A DNA stretch of 64,000 bases from Cacajao melanocephalus (taxonomy: Eukaryota; Chordata; Mammalia; Primates; Pitheciidae), in the NCBI GenBank assembly GCA_963573385.1, contig CAUYLG010071551.1, forward strand, positions 1 through 64,000, given 5' to 3'. The notes under the pieces are model-generated. The model worked only from the letters and a program-made list of their open reading frames with translations, was not told the origin of the DNA and ran no database searches. Each line of letters opens with the position of its first letter. Within the stretch, counting starts at the first letter, position 1. Shown piece after piece: positions 10,666 through 23,900 of the stretch. Position numbers and translations under genes: made by a program.

Positions 10666-10875
10666 CTCCCCACCCCCAACTCTTCCTTCTGCAGAGAAAA
10701 CACTTGTTACTCCCTTCACTATGTCAAAGAAGAAAAAAGAAATATATGCAGTTATTGACCACCTGACCCAAATGTTCTGTTAAATATCTGAAGATCAAGA
10801 TGAAGAATTGAGTTAGAAATGTGATCGCATGCCTCAATTATTAAAAGCAACCCTAATCTAATGAGCTGTCACCAC
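10666..10875. other. Unassigned sequence
   Basis: About 210 bp, non-repetitive, leading into the second copy of a local duplication. Nothing recognised. Confidence 0.5.
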
Positions 10876-11002
10876 TTGTGACAGTTTTACACATTTTTAT
10901 ATTTTTAAATATATATTTTTATGTATTTAAAGATACATGATTTTGTCTAAACTAATCACTGTAATGGGGCTCACTTGCAACAAATTTTAATCATAATTAA
11001 AA
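10876..11002 (+). repeat. Local direct duplication, copy B
   Basis: Second copy of the 9068-9195 segment. The core 10876-10992 is about 98 percent identical to copy A. Its right edge falls on TTTAATCATAATTA (10986-10999), which is itself repeated at 11003-11016, suggesting that short homology was used at the junction. The flanks outside the core do not resemble those of copy A. Confidence 0.93.
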
Positions 11003-11016
11003 TTTAATCATAATTA

Positions 11017-11513
11017 CTTTAACAAAATTTAATTTAAACAGGTCTTTTCTCTTAGTGTATGCAGATTACACAAAGATACGTTGAAATGTTATTTCTGAGA
11101 TGTTTCCTCAAAGGGATTGTTTCTGGAAAGCTTGAAGAGTTTTTACTTTCTAGTGCAAGTGCCTCTTTTGAAAACGTGAGAAAGGTCAGAAATTACTAAA
11201 CTTGCCCTCAATATTCTTCTCTTAAGCTAGAAAAGACAAAATTCAAACACTGAATATTGTGGTCTGTAACAAAGAAAACACCAGTTGCTAATGTGGAATT
11301 GGTTCTCTTTGCTCAAGTGAAAAACTAAGTGTTGTTCTAACTAAATTTTGGAATGGAACTAGAGTATTCTAAGAAAAATAATATAAAAAGTAAGCCCCTT
11401 CTTTTATATATTTATTTCTTTATTCTTTCAGCAAATAATATATATGTTTGTTGAAAGAATAAAATATAAATTATATATACATATTATTTGTCATCAAATA
11501 TATGATGAGGATA
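11017..11513. other. Unassigned AT-rich sequence
   Basis: About 500 bp. The 11400-11480 portion is very AT-rich (TATATA-type runs). No gene or repeat family recognised. Confidence 0.5.
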
Positions 11514-11602
11514 CATTCTCTTGTAATGGTAAGATACAATTATTGTACTGTATTTGTACTTCATTGAAGCAGAAGAAGCAAAGTACAATAAAAACTGTAC
11601 CT
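11514..11602 (+). repeat. Old local duplication, copy 1
   Basis: About 85 bp that recur at 13151-13538, there interrupted by an Alu. Shared text includes CTTGTAATGGTAAGAT (CTTGTATTGGTAAGAT in copy 2) and CAGAAGAAGCAAAG. Over 11533-11602 versus 13470-13538 I count about 11 differences in 71 positions. It may be two members of an unrecognised dispersed repeat rather than a local duplication. Confidence 0.75.
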
Positions 11603-12027
11603 GATGATACTATGTGCCAGCACCATTCAGGAACTGGGGACACAATAGTGATAAAACAGACAAAAATATTTCACAAACCTTACATGGTGCAGTGAGAGAC
11701 AGAGAACAGACAAAGTAAAAATTTTAAATATGCAATACATTCGATGACAATCAATAACATAGTGAAAAATAAAATTGGGAATGGGATCAGGAAATGTAAG
11801 GCCTGGGTGTTACAATTTCACATAAAGTAGCCCAGACAAATCCTCACTGAGGATGTTGGCATTTCAGTACAGAGACACTGAGGGATAGAGCCCAAAATAG
11901 AGTGAAAAGTGGTCCAGACAGAGAGAAGAGCAAGTGTAGGCGCTCTGAGGTGACAGCATGCCTGATGTGTTGAAGAGTCAAGAACAGAAACAGGTAAACC
12001 AGTTAGAAGACTATTGCAATAACCAGG

Positions 12028-12339
12028 CCTGATACAGTGGCTCGCATCTGTAATCCCAGCACTTTGAGAGGCTAAGGCGGAAGGATCATTTGAGGCCAAA
12101 AGTTCAAGACTAGCCTGGGCAACATAACAAGACCCTATCTCTATTTAAAAAAAAAAAAAAACAAACAAAACAAAACTTAGAAAAGATTAGCCAGGCATGG
12201 AGAAGCACATCTGTAGTCCTACCTACTTGGGAGGCTGAGGCAGGAAGATTGCTTGAGCACAAGAGTTTGAGGTTACAGTGAGCTATGATTGCACCACTGA
12301 CTCCAGCCTTGGCAACACAGCAAGACTCTGTCTCTCAAC

Positions 12340-12372
<33 letters not shown>
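12028..12372 (+). mobile_element. AluJ-type, sense, inside L2, tail replaced by (GT)n
   Basis: An old Alu with its middle A-rich region expanded at 12147-12175. It is flanked by a perfect 16-bp target-site duplication TATTGCAATAACCAGG at 12012-12027 and 12373-12388. The usual A tail is missing and a GT microsatellite takes its place. Confidence 0.96.

Positions 12373-12373
<1 letters not shown>
12342..12373. repeat. (GT)n microsatellite
   Basis: About 16 uninterrupted GT units after CAACGC at the 3' end of the Alu, ending at the downstream target-site duplication. The length suggests it is polymorphic in the population. Confidence 0.97.
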
Positions 12374-12375
<2 letters not shown>

Positions 12376-12445
12376 TGCAATAACCAGGTGAGACAAGTAA
12401 TGACTTCTTGGACTAAGGTGGTAGTAGTAGACATTTTCCTACTTC

Positions 12446-13150
12446 TATTTATTCCCAGAATCAATACATCTTAACGGAAGACCTGGAAAGAAATGGGACA
12501 TGGTTTGCATATAATCTTGCTGCAATTCAGCAGCCTTTCCTTGGGGAGGGATGCCAGAAAGTTTGGGCAGAGAGAATGAGGTCAGAGAGCCACATGCAGT
12601 ATCTCATAAGGGTTTCCTCTGGAGTATCGGAAATTCTAGACTGATAACGTTAAGTTTGGGCATGAAAGTAAAAGAGTAGCAGAGGAAAAGATCCATTACA
12701 GTCACTACCAGTCTCTGGAGTAAGATGCATATTTCAACCTGAGTTGCTAAATCTGCCTATGCTCATCCCTATGTTTTCACCACTTGCTCTAGGCTTATTA
12801 CAGGGTTGATGTACTTTGTATGAATTTCCTTTGCAGGACAGTGAAATTACAGGAAGGTTGTCTTTGGAAATTGAGGCTAGAGAGAAGGATGGGAAATTCT
12901 CCATTCTCTGTTTCTTCAGTACAGAGAACATAGGCTCATGACACACTAACAAGTACAGAGGGCAGAGGGAGGGTTTCATGGAAAGCTTGGTGTGCTCCAC
13001 AGTGCCCACGATAGGTGCCAGTAATTATTTGCTCTATCAAGTTTAATTGAATTACACAAGTTCTATTTATTTCTAGATAATGGGCCTATTTGATTCTTAC
13101 CATTATGATGCTTTCTTATTTATGGTTTTAACATTCTTTAAAATGATATA
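12446..13150. other. Unassigned sequence
   Basis: About 700 bp after the L2. The first part (to about 12670) may hold further diverged L2 text, for example AATGAGGTCAGAGAGCCACA and CGTTAAGTTTGGGCATG. The remainder is non-repetitive. The minus-strand frame 12734-13009 has no recognisable domain. Confidence 0.45.
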
Positions 13151-14384
<1,234 letters not shown>

Positions 14385-14765
14385 TACACACATCATCATG
14401 GATGAATCTCCAAAACATAAGAAACAAGAAAAAAAAAAAAGGAAAAGTCACAGAAGAATATATCCAGTATGATTTCATTTATTTAAAGTTCAAAAACAAT
14501 CAAAATAAAAGATTTTATGGTTTATGGATACACTCACAGCTGGGTAAACTATGTAAGAAGGCAAAGATATGACTGGCACAAAATTCAAGCAAGCAGCTAC
14601 CTCTGTGACAGAGGCAGAAGCAGAAGGAGGGCTTGCCTTCTACAACAGAGTAATATATTACTTTTTTCAGCTAAGCAGTGGGTATTCACTATTTTATTAT
14701 TATTTAAACTGCATATATGTCCTCTTTCAAGTGTATTACACCTCTCATAACAACAAAAGAAAATT
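14385..14765 (+). mobile_element. L1M 3' end fragment, sense
   Basis: Typical old L1 3' text: CATCATGGATGAATCTCCAA, a 12-A run, CAGTATGATTTCATTTATTT, AAAGTTCAAAAACAATCAAA, and a degraded 3' UTR ending at CACCTCTCATAACAACAAA. No frame survives. It runs toward the next L1 fragment, which lies on the opposite strand. Confidence 0.75.
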
Positions 14766-14784
14766 GTGCACTATTTTTAAAAAA

Positions 14785-14985
14785 CTTGTACAAAGAAAAT
14801 AATAATCACTTAAAACCCACCACCCAGAGTTAACTATTAACAACTTTAAAGACGTAGCTCTTTTTCTACACATGTGAACACACACACAAGATTTTATGTG
14901 TATATAGGATCATATATAATAAATACTGTTGTAGCCTGCTTTTTATTCAATGGTACACAAATGCATTGTAGTGAGATGAGCCCCA
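14785..14985 (-). mobile_element. L1M 3' UTR fragment, antisense
   Basis: The plus strand shows the reverse complement of an old L1 3' region: AAACCCACCACCCAGAGTTA, TAACTATTAACAACTTTAAA, TAGGATCATATATAATAAAT, TACTGTTGTAGCCTGCTTTT. With the preceding fragment it forms a tail-to-tail L1 pair. Confidence 0.7.
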
Positions 14986-16211
14986 GGGCAAATAAGTGAG
15001 AAGAAAGCATCAAAACCTTGATAAGAACTCAGTTCACACCAAAAGAAATATTCTCACCTAATGTGATTAAGTACATTTTCCTCAGACCTCTATAATTTAT
15101 ACAAAAGAATTTTATATGTCCCAAACAAATTTTCAGAAAGTGACACACAAAGCTAACCTTTCCTTAGGAAGTAAACTTCATCATATAACATCTCTTTAAT
15201 CCATAGTCAAAGGCAGATGTTTTTCACTTGTAAGTTAAATACTTCTTTACTATGGAACAAATGTGCCAAGAACTATATTCATCATTTTCAACACAGAGAA
15301 AAAAACAACTGTGTTACATCAGAGCTCATAAAAATGGAAAATGAAGGAGTAGTTTTCTCACTTCTGACATGCATGAGACCTAGACAGATACAGCATTTAA
15401 ATTCTGTTCTCTTAATAACAGAACTCTTTCCATCTAAGACCCTAAATCATGTCTCAGACATGGCAACGTTTATGAATCCTAATTGCCTGTTACTACTATA
15501 CTAGTAAACTATTTTTTAGCTGACATGCCTTCTGGACCAAATTGTTCTCTGGAACAAACTGCTTGCAAGCCAGAGCCACAGTAAATATTTCCTATGAACT
15601 TGAAATTTTCAATGCGGCAAGCCACAACTGGTAATCATACACTTCACACTCATGACTTTCTATAAATGTTTGAGTTTGAAATAATAAATGCTTTTAAAAA
15701 TACCACCACTTTGATAGGAAAACCCTGTTCACCTCACAGCTCATTCCCACTTTTTAGTAATTTTTCTCTCATCAAGTTGACTCAAATTGAAAACATATCA
15801 CCAAGAACTGAGCCACATAGCAGCCTAACATAGGTTCCAGAATTGAGGGCAAGGGCCAATGAATGGGACCTGAGAACTTGTAGAGAAAGGGATTTTTCTT
15901 ATCAAAACATGATCGTGAGCTTGGGAATGTGCTCACAAAAATTATTTTGGCTGAGGCAATTCTCTGAAGTTCCAACCATCTCCCAAACCAAATCATGCTG
16001 AAAGATTGTAAAATTTCACACCTACAATTCAAGTCTCTCATTTCCTCCTAAATAAACTAAATTGAATTTCTGTAGCTATAGCTGTTAAAAGGTATTTTTT
16101 CCTTTTTAAGTGAATTCAATGTGCACAGATACTCCCAATTCATTAAACATGTCACTTACAAAGCAGAGACATTCAGAACAGCAGTAACATGCTGGGCTTC
16201 ATGAGCCTGGA
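14986..16211. other. Unassigned repeat-poor sequence
   Basis: About 1.2 kb with no recognised repeat. The frames 15217-15504 (95 codons, plus) and 15772-16041 (89 codons, minus) show no domain or compositional sign of coding. Confidence 0.5.
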
Positions 16212-16507
<296 letters not shown>

Positions 16508-17438
16508 TTCACTGAAATAAAGACAACTCTATTGAGGAATTAGAACTGGAATAGATTCATATCTCAACACAGGTGAAGACTGTAACATTGAGATGACCTT
16601 GGCTGTATCTGTATGGTATTGTTGGCATGAGCCTCTATTCTCTGCCTTCAATGAACCAATGATACATTATCTAGAAATGATACATTATCAAGGTGACACA
16701 TTATGTAGAAAAATACAAGACAGTCTAATAATACATTATCTAGAAAATGCAAGACAGTTCCTAGAATCCATGTAAAGCAATTGTCCTGCTTAGACAAAAG
16801 ACATTCAGGGTTGGACCCAAAGCAGGTAAAGTATTGAACAAAGTAGAAATCAGGTAAACATCATATTATTGTGGAATACCAGTTAGCCTTCCTTCATGTC
16901 AATTTCCATCCCTGTTCATGTGTGTGGTAAAGGTCTCTCATGATGAAATTTTACAGATACTGCATTCAACAATTACAGACTAACCACAAGTCTACAAGTT
17001 TGCTGGGCTTTAAATACTTCTCTTCCCCTATATGATTTCACAGGATTTATGCCACAATGAGATGAACACTAGCAATGGATCTTCATACCAAAGGGAAAGA
17101 TTGCATGTAAGTTGGAATATGTGTTCAAAGAGATAAACACACCTGAATTATAACAGCCTCGAAGGCTCCAGCCTCAGGTGGTTCATGATGTTATATGAAA
17201 ACCCTACTTGGGAAGGTGTCAGCAAATCATGGCCCATTTATTCTGTTCCCCTGTCCTAGGGAAACATTTATGTTACCATGGTCATATTGAATTTTTTACT
17301 TTAAAGTTATTTTGTCCATTAGATTTTTTCCATTGTATGTTTATGTATGATACATATAGAAATCTAGTCTCTTCTGACAAAATAATCACTTCTTATTGGA
17401 AACATTTAAAGCACACTCTTAAGAACACTCTGCTCCCG
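16508..17438. other. Unassigned sequence with a degenerate ACATTAT repeat
   Basis: Nearly 1 kb of non-repetitive DNA. At 16660-16755 the word ACATTAT occurs four times (16664, 16682, 16698, 16733). The longer block 'ACATTAT-TAGAAAA-A-CAAGACAGT' is repeated about 35 bp apart, a small degenerate tandem repeat. Confidence 0.6.
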
Positions 17439-17450
17439 CACACTGCTCCT

Positions 17451-17725
17451 GGACAAGTGTGGTGGCTCATGCCTGTAGTCCCAGCACTTTGGAAGGCCAA
17501 GATGGGTGGATCATCTGAGATCAAGTGTTCAAGACCAGCCTGATCAACACGGAGAAACCCTGTCTTTACTGAAAACACAAAATTAGCCAGGCGTGGTGGC
17601 ACATGCCTATAATCCCAGCTACTCAGGAGGCTGAGGCAGGAGAATCATTTGAATCTGGGAGGCACATGTTGCAGCGAGCTAAGATCACACCATCAGCCTG
17701 GGAAACAAGAGTGAAACTCCATCTC

Positions 17726-17753
<28 letters not shown>
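17451..17753 (+). mobile_element. Alu, sense, long A tail
   Basis: Complete Alu with a tail of about 26 A. It is flanked by a 12-bp perfect target-site duplication CACACTGCTCCT at 17439-17450 and 17756-17767. A second near copy, ACACTCTGCTCC, just upstream makes the exact duplication length ambiguous. About 8 bp are missing from the right monomer near CACCATCAGCCTGG. Confidence 0.95.
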
Positions 17754-17756
<3 letters not shown>

Positions 17757-17767
17757 ACACTGCTCCT

Positions 17768-18089
17768 AACTGGTTTCTTTCCCACCTTCAACTCCTTCAA
17801 CTTTATCCTAACACTGGTATTGAACAGATATTCTTAAATTCTCCCTTTGTTCCTTTATCTGTGCGCTAAAAAATCCTCAGTGTTTTCCCACTGCCTGTAG
17901 ATTAAGGTCAGTGTTCTTAATCAGCTATTCAAGGCTTTCATAATAGGCACAACCTCATTTTTATATTCCTCTCCTACACAAAGCCTGAGCCTGGCCAAAT
18001 TAGATACTTGTTTTACTGTCTCTCAGACATGTAGTTTTCTGTCCTCACACATTTGCTCAGGTTGTGTTCCCCTCCTGTATGAGTCAGCC
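17768..18089. other. Unassigned C/T-rich sequence
   Basis: About 320 bp, pyrimidine-leaning. It vaguely resembles diverged L2 text (TTCCCACTGCCTGTAGATTA, CAAGGCTTTCATAAT), but not enough to call. Confidence 0.35.
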
Positions 18090-18425
18090 ATGCTGCAGTC
18101 ACAGCCCTGAAAATCTCAATGGAAACAACAACAAGTGTTTATTTCTTGATCACATTACGTGTATCCTTTTAGTGGACTTAAGCCCTGTTCCAGGTTCCAA
18201 CTCTGTGCTATGCACTGCTATATTCTGAAACCCACATTCCAGAACCTGCCACTAGCTGGGACATACTATACTCATGGAGAGGGCAGAGGCAAAACATGCA
18301 GGCACACTTAAAGCTTCCACTCTGATATGGCATATATCAGGATTCACTCATATTTCATTGGTCAGATCAAGTCACATAGGCAAGCTCAACATGAATGAGC
18401 CAATTAAATACTCTTCTGCTATAAC
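18090..18425. repeat. Possible old medium-reiterated repeat, family unassigned
   Basis: Text such as AACAACAAGTGTTTATTTCT, TTTCATTGGTCAGATCAAGT and CACATAGGCAAGCTCAACAT has the order seen in an old human interspersed family (LTR or DNA-transposon derived). I recognise the style but cannot name the family or define the ends. Confidence 0.35.
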
Positions 18426-19109
18426 TAAGCATTACAAATTACATTGTAACTAGCAAGGGTATATAACCTTCTTACAGGAAAGGACAGAGATTAATCATTG
18501 CAAACAAAAATAAAACCTACCCCACCACCGGAATTATTTTTCCTACTCCTCTTAATACTCTGCCTGCTATTAAAGCCTTGGTCCAAGTGCCATTGCTTAT
18601 CCGCCTGTCTGCCCTACTAACCATTTCCTCTCCCTGGAGTACCACTCATACACTCTTGGCACCTACCTTATGCCGCCATACACAGTAAGTTTACCTACCA
18701 TATACACATCTTGTATTCCTTCCTCACTAGACCATAACCTTCCTCAGGGTCAGATAAATCTTACAGCTCTTGATAACCTCACTGATTGTATAAGCTGTGT
18801 TCCCTCCTGCTGAAGGAGATAGTAGTTACATTTTTCTGTTATGGGAAACACATTTCATCTTAAAAGAATAGACTGAGTGCAAAGGATCATTATTACCAAA
18901 TGTTAATGTATTCTCCCCCTTATTTACAGCATTACCAAAACCAATGCATGGAGATGCACCATGTTTGCATACATACCTGGAGCCTAACCACTTATTAAAC
19001 AAAATGTGGCATGAAACAGAACCGTGACTACACTGAAGGGGCCTGGGCACCTCGTAGACTTCACCAGAGCCCTGGCCCTGCTGTGAAAACAGTAACCTCA
19101 ACAAACAGA
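18426..19109. other. Mostly unassigned; possible L2 at 18560-18790
   Basis: The segment 18690-18790 (CACTAGACCATAACCTTCCT then CAGATAAATCTTACAGCTCT) is compatible with a sense L2 3' region but very diverged. The rest is non-repetitive. The minus-strand frame 18826-19104 has no recognisable domain. Confidence 0.4.
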
Positions 19110-19123
19110 AATTGAATGATTTA

Positions 19124-20513
<1,390 letters not shown>

Positions 20514-20646
20514 GTTTTATTTTTTATTTTGTAGAGACAAGGTCTCATTATGTTGCCCACCTGGTCTTGAACTCCTGGCCTCAAATGAACTTCCTACCTT
20601 GGCCTCGCAAAGCAGTGGAATTACAGACATGAGTCACTGTGCCTGA
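20514..20646 (-). mobile_element. Free left Alu monomer (FLAM-type), antisense
   Basis: A single Alu left arm of about 130 bp: TTTTATTTTGTAGAGACAAG on the left, then AACTCCTGGCCTCAAATGAA and ATTACAGACATGAGTCACTG. It stops after one monomer, which fits FLAM. A 5' fragment of a dimeric Alu is the alternative. Confidence 0.82.
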
Positions 20647-20743
20647 AAAAAATCCTTGTATTCTTAAAAGGTGATGTTTGGAAAAGAAGAAAATTATATT
20701 TGGAAAAAGAAATAGACATAGAGGGCTTTATTTTGGAATTCCA

Positions 20744-21058
20744 GCCAGGCACGGTGGCTCGCGCCTGTAATCCCAGCAGTTTGTGGGCTGAGGTGGGAAG
20801 ATCACTTAAGGCCAGGAGTTTGAGAACAGCCTGGCCGACATGGCAAAACTTCATCTCTACTAAAGATATGAAATAATTAGCCAGGCATGGTGGTGCACAT
20901 CTGTAATTCCAGATACTCAGGAGGCTGAAGCACGAGAATCTCTTGAAACAGGGAGGCAGAGGTTGCAATGAGCCAAGATCATGCCACTGCACTCCAGCCT
21001 GGGCGACAGAGCAAGACTCTGTCTCAAGCAAAAAAGGAGACTCTGTCTCAGACAAAAA
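20744..21058 (+). mobile_element. Alu, sense, with duplicated 3' end
   Basis: Complete Alu starting GCCAGGCACGGTGGCTC. The last segment AGACTCTGTCTCA is repeated (about 21013 and 21038) with a short A-rich spacer. A 7-bp target-site duplication AATTCCA is at 20737-20743 and 21059-21065. The 144-codon minus-strand frame 20621-21055 is Alu translation. Confidence 0.94.
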
Positions 21059-21065
21059 AATTCCA

Positions 21066-22108
21066 AGGCGGCCTATCAGATCAGATACTCATGCTGTGAG
21101 GGTAATGGGACTGAAATAATTCATCAATTTAATCACTCACATCAAAGATTCCTTTGATTTTTCTGAATCAATGTGACTGGCATTTTGATGTACACTTTAA
21201 TAAAAATAAAATTACTCAGATCACTGTTTAGTTGAATTAGATTAATACAGGGAGTTGAAGTATTAAGCCTTAGAATAGTACCTAGAAAGAGAAGCTTACT
21301 TTAAGGCATCTGCCAATCCACCTTTTCCTCCCCAGAGCCTCATTCAATCATTCAAGAGAAAAGACAGCTTTTCTATGTTTTAAGCACAGCCATAGGGAAA
21401 ACAAAATGCTATCCTGTCTCATTGTTAATAACACTCATCAGTGCTCGAAAATTGTTTCTTATATGTGACCCAAAGAAAAAAATTAAAAAATGCTCTAGGC
21501 CATCCCTCATATGGACTGACATCCTATCTCTGAGGTCTAATCCCTCTCACTGGCCTTTCTGGAGTCCAGAATGGGTGTATAAGGCGCTAAAGATAAGCTA
21601 AGGCCTTCCATATGTGTCCTGCTCTTCCTGGAAATCATTCTCTCCTAGGAAAAAACAAGACTCTATTTCAACGGGGACGTATCTTTTCAAATCTCCCAAA
21701 ACTTTGAATAACATTCCCTTAAGGCCAGACCTGGCCATTTTGTTGATGAACAGCACTAAGAAAAAAAAAAAAGACAAGAGGTTTGATTAAAAGAAAAAGA
21801 AACTTACATTTTTACATATGTGCTTTCCTAGGATTTGAATACACTAAACATATCAGTATTACACACATCTCTTGGGAAAAAAGGAAAACACTCCAAAAGA
21901 GGAAAATTTTTGTTCTTTGAATATAAAGCACCAAGTCACATAATGCGTGCTCACATTATGTAATTGCCCACAGAAAGTTGACTAACTTTTTTTAAAAATA
22001 TGTACAATTCTAGGGTTTTATAAAGGTGTATTGAGTAGGTGGGATCCTGTTTTGCTAGGGTAATACTTCTGAGCATTAGATGTCATTCTGATAGAAAACC
22101 GGGTATCT
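21066..22108. other. Unassigned sequence
   Basis: About 1 kb of AT-rich non-repetitive DNA before the purine tract. No gene signature. Confidence 0.5.
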
Positions 22109-22385
22109 GGAGGAAAAAGGAAAAAAGAAAAAAAAGGAAGAGAGAGAGTGAGAGAGAGAAAGAGAAGAGAGAAAGAAAGAGAGAAAGACAGAAAGAAAAA
22201 GAAGAAAGAAGGAAAGAAAGAAAGAAGAAAGAAGGAAAGAAAGAAAGAAGAGAGAAAGAGAGAAAGGGAGGGAGGGGGAGGAAGGAAAGAAGGAAGGAAG
22301 GAGGGAAGGAAGGAAGGAAAAGGGAGGGAGGGAGGGAGGAAAGAAGGAAGTGGGGAAGGGAGAAGGGAGGGAGGGAGGGAGAAAA
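22109..22385. repeat. 277-bp polypurine tract (GAAA/GGAA/GGGA)n with G4 motifs
   Basis: The plus strand is purine except for three bases (T 22149, C 22189, T 22351). The run 22190-22350 is 161 nt of pure purine. It grades from GAGA/GAAA on the left to GGGA on the right. Two perfect G-quadruplex motifs, four GGG tracts with single-A loops, lie at 22322-22336 and 22365-22379. Open frames on both strands (22018-22485, 22039-22425) are low-complexity artefacts. The mirror-like purine tract could also form triplex (H-DNA). Confidence 0.97.
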
Positions 22386-22759
22386 CCAGGTGACCAGGTA
22401 TCCAGAAAATCACAATTTTTTCTGAAACATCTAGGAAACAGCTATCTGTAGGTGATGGGAAATTAGGGATTTTTTGGACACTCACATTACAACTTTTATT
22501 ATCCTTTCTTCCTTAGAATTACAGAATCATAAAACCCCTAGAAGCCATCTGGAAGGGAAGAAGAGAATAGGAAAGAACAGAAGAGTATAATGTTCAACAT
22601 GGAGGGGAAAAGAATAACAATCCATGTTTCAGGAATAGAAGCAGCTTCGGTGTAAGCAGTGTCTGGGCAGCCACTCCATGGCGGAACAGGACCCTCTCCC
22701 AACCTTGTCAGCCATTCCAGCTAAGCAGCTGCTGCACCAGGTGCGTTGCTGCTGTCTTC
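22386..22759. other. Unassigned sequence
   Basis: About 370 bp after the purine tract. It contains a few retained CpGs (22649, 22681, 22744) but no ORF or repeat that I recognise. Confidence 0.5.
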
Positions 22760-23005
22760 CTAAGAATTCAAGAACATGGGCTCTGGAGTCACATGGCCTG
22801 CGTTCACATTCCAGCTCCATTCATAGCCTGCAAGACCTGCAGCAAATGTCTTGATTTCTCTGCCTCAATTTCCCCATCTGTAAAATAGAAATAAACATAA
22901 CATCAATCTCATAAAATTGTTGAGAAGATTGAATTACATAAAGCATGGAAAACATTTATCATACTGAATGAAAGGTAGTGAGTGTCCAGTAAATGTAGGC
23001 TAGTA
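22760..23005 (+). mobile_element. MIR SINE, sense, nearly full length
   Basis: Sense MIR order is clear: AAGAACATGGGCTCTGGAGT, CACATTCCAGCTCCATTCAT, CTGCCTCAATTTCCCCATCT, GTAAAATAGAAATAAACATA, ATTGTTGAGAAGATTGAATT, and a closing GTCCAGTAAATGTAGGCTAG. Confidence 0.92.
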
Positions 23006-23019
23006 TTGCATTTCTTTTC

Positions 23020-23200
23020 ATGTCTAAACAGCCCTGGGAAGTGATGAGCATCCTCTTCATTTACAGAAGAGGATATGGAGTTAAGGAGGCCACTTCACCT
23101 TCCTAGTTCACACCATTAGTTCGAATTCCATGTAGTACCTGAGTCCCAGAACTATCTGGCTCCAAATTAATGCTCTTTCCCCTGTACCACACTGTTTCTC
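23020..23200 (-). mobile_element. MIR SINE, antisense
   Basis: The plus strand shows antisense MIR text: CATCCTCTTCATTTACAGAA, GGAGGCCACTTCACCTTCCT, ATCTGGCTCCAAATTAATGC. It lies head-on to the sense MIR immediately upstream, forming an inverted pair of old SINEs. Confidence 0.8.
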
Positions 23201-23277
23201 CACACTCTCAGGGCCCTCAATGAGAAAAATACTGACTTAACTCAGTGCAAATGGCCAATCAATAATATTTGACTGAA

Positions 23278-23546
23278 GGCCAGGGCCGTGGTTCACTCCT
23301 GTAGTCCCAGCACGTGGGTCAGCAAATCCCTTTAACCCAGAAGTTCAAGATCAGCCTAGTCAACATGGCGAAACCCTGTCTCTACAAAATTTAGCCTGGC
23401 ATAGTGGCATGTGCCTATAGTCCCAGCTACTCAGGAGGCTGAGGTGGGAGGATTGCTTGAGCACAGGAGGTAGAGGCTGCAGTAAGCCTCATCACAGCAC
23501 TACACTACAGCCTGGGTGACAGAGTGAGACTTTGTCTCAAAAAAAT
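23278..23546 (+). mobile_element. AluJ-type, sense, internally deleted
   Basis: An old Alu with deletions in the left arm (CCCAGCACGTGGGTCAGC) and in the middle A-rich linker (CTACAAAATTTAGCCTGG). It has a short A tail. Confidence 0.93.
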
Positions 23547-23734
23547 ATTTTTTTAAATAGCATTTGAATGAACAGCTATCATTCTACATGTCTGAAAGAA
23601 TGGATACTCTTCCCAGAACATAAACTTTATACTAGATGGTAACATTCCTGGACTACGCACAGTCAATCCTAAGCATTCCATGACTCTGTTAAAGACATTT
23701 GTCTTTAAAATCTGTGTATAATCCCACTAAAGTA

Positions 23735-23900
23735 GTAGTTCTTAAATTTTATTAAGTCTTGGACCTCTTGGAGAATCAGATCAAAGCAAAGAACACTTTC
23801 CCCAGGGGTGGGAAATGCATGTATACATACAAAATATGTATACAATTTCAGTGGGTTCAGAGACTTGAGAAGTTCATGCAATCCGGGTAAGCAATCCTCC
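23735..23900. mobile_element. hAT-like DNA transposon relic
   Basis: Text AGTTCTTAAATTTTATTAAG, GGACCTCTTGGAGAATCAGA, GTATACAATTTCAGTGGGTT, TCAGAGACTTGAGAAGTTCA matches a common short human DNA-transposon family that begins 'GTTCTTAA...GGACCCCTTTGAGAATC'. The ends are eroded and no target-site duplication is seen. Confidence 0.6.

Larger units (their letters stand above)
11603..12445 (-). mobile_element. L2 LINE 3' region, antisense, split by an Alu
   Basis: The plus strand is the reverse complement of the L2 3' end: ACTATGTGCCAGCACCATTC, ACTGGGGACACAATAGTGAT and AAACAGACAAAAATATT. More distal L2 3'-UTR text follows (GAAGAGCAAGTGTAGGCGCT, CCAGTTAGAAGACTATTGCA), and it continues after the Alu (AATAACCAGGTGAGACAAGT, GACTAAGGTGGTAGTAGTAG). 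It is highly diverged, as expected for L2. Confidence 0.75.

Noticed and set aside
20621..21055. 144-codon open frame, minus strand
   Set aside because: Antisense reading of the Alu at 20744-21058 plus part of the neighbouring Alu monomer.
22018..22485. 155-codon and 128-codon frames on opposite strands
   Set aside because: Both are translations of the purine/pyrimidine microsatellite (Ser/Phe/Pro/Leu-rich or Lys/Arg/Glu-rich) with no stop codons because of composition.
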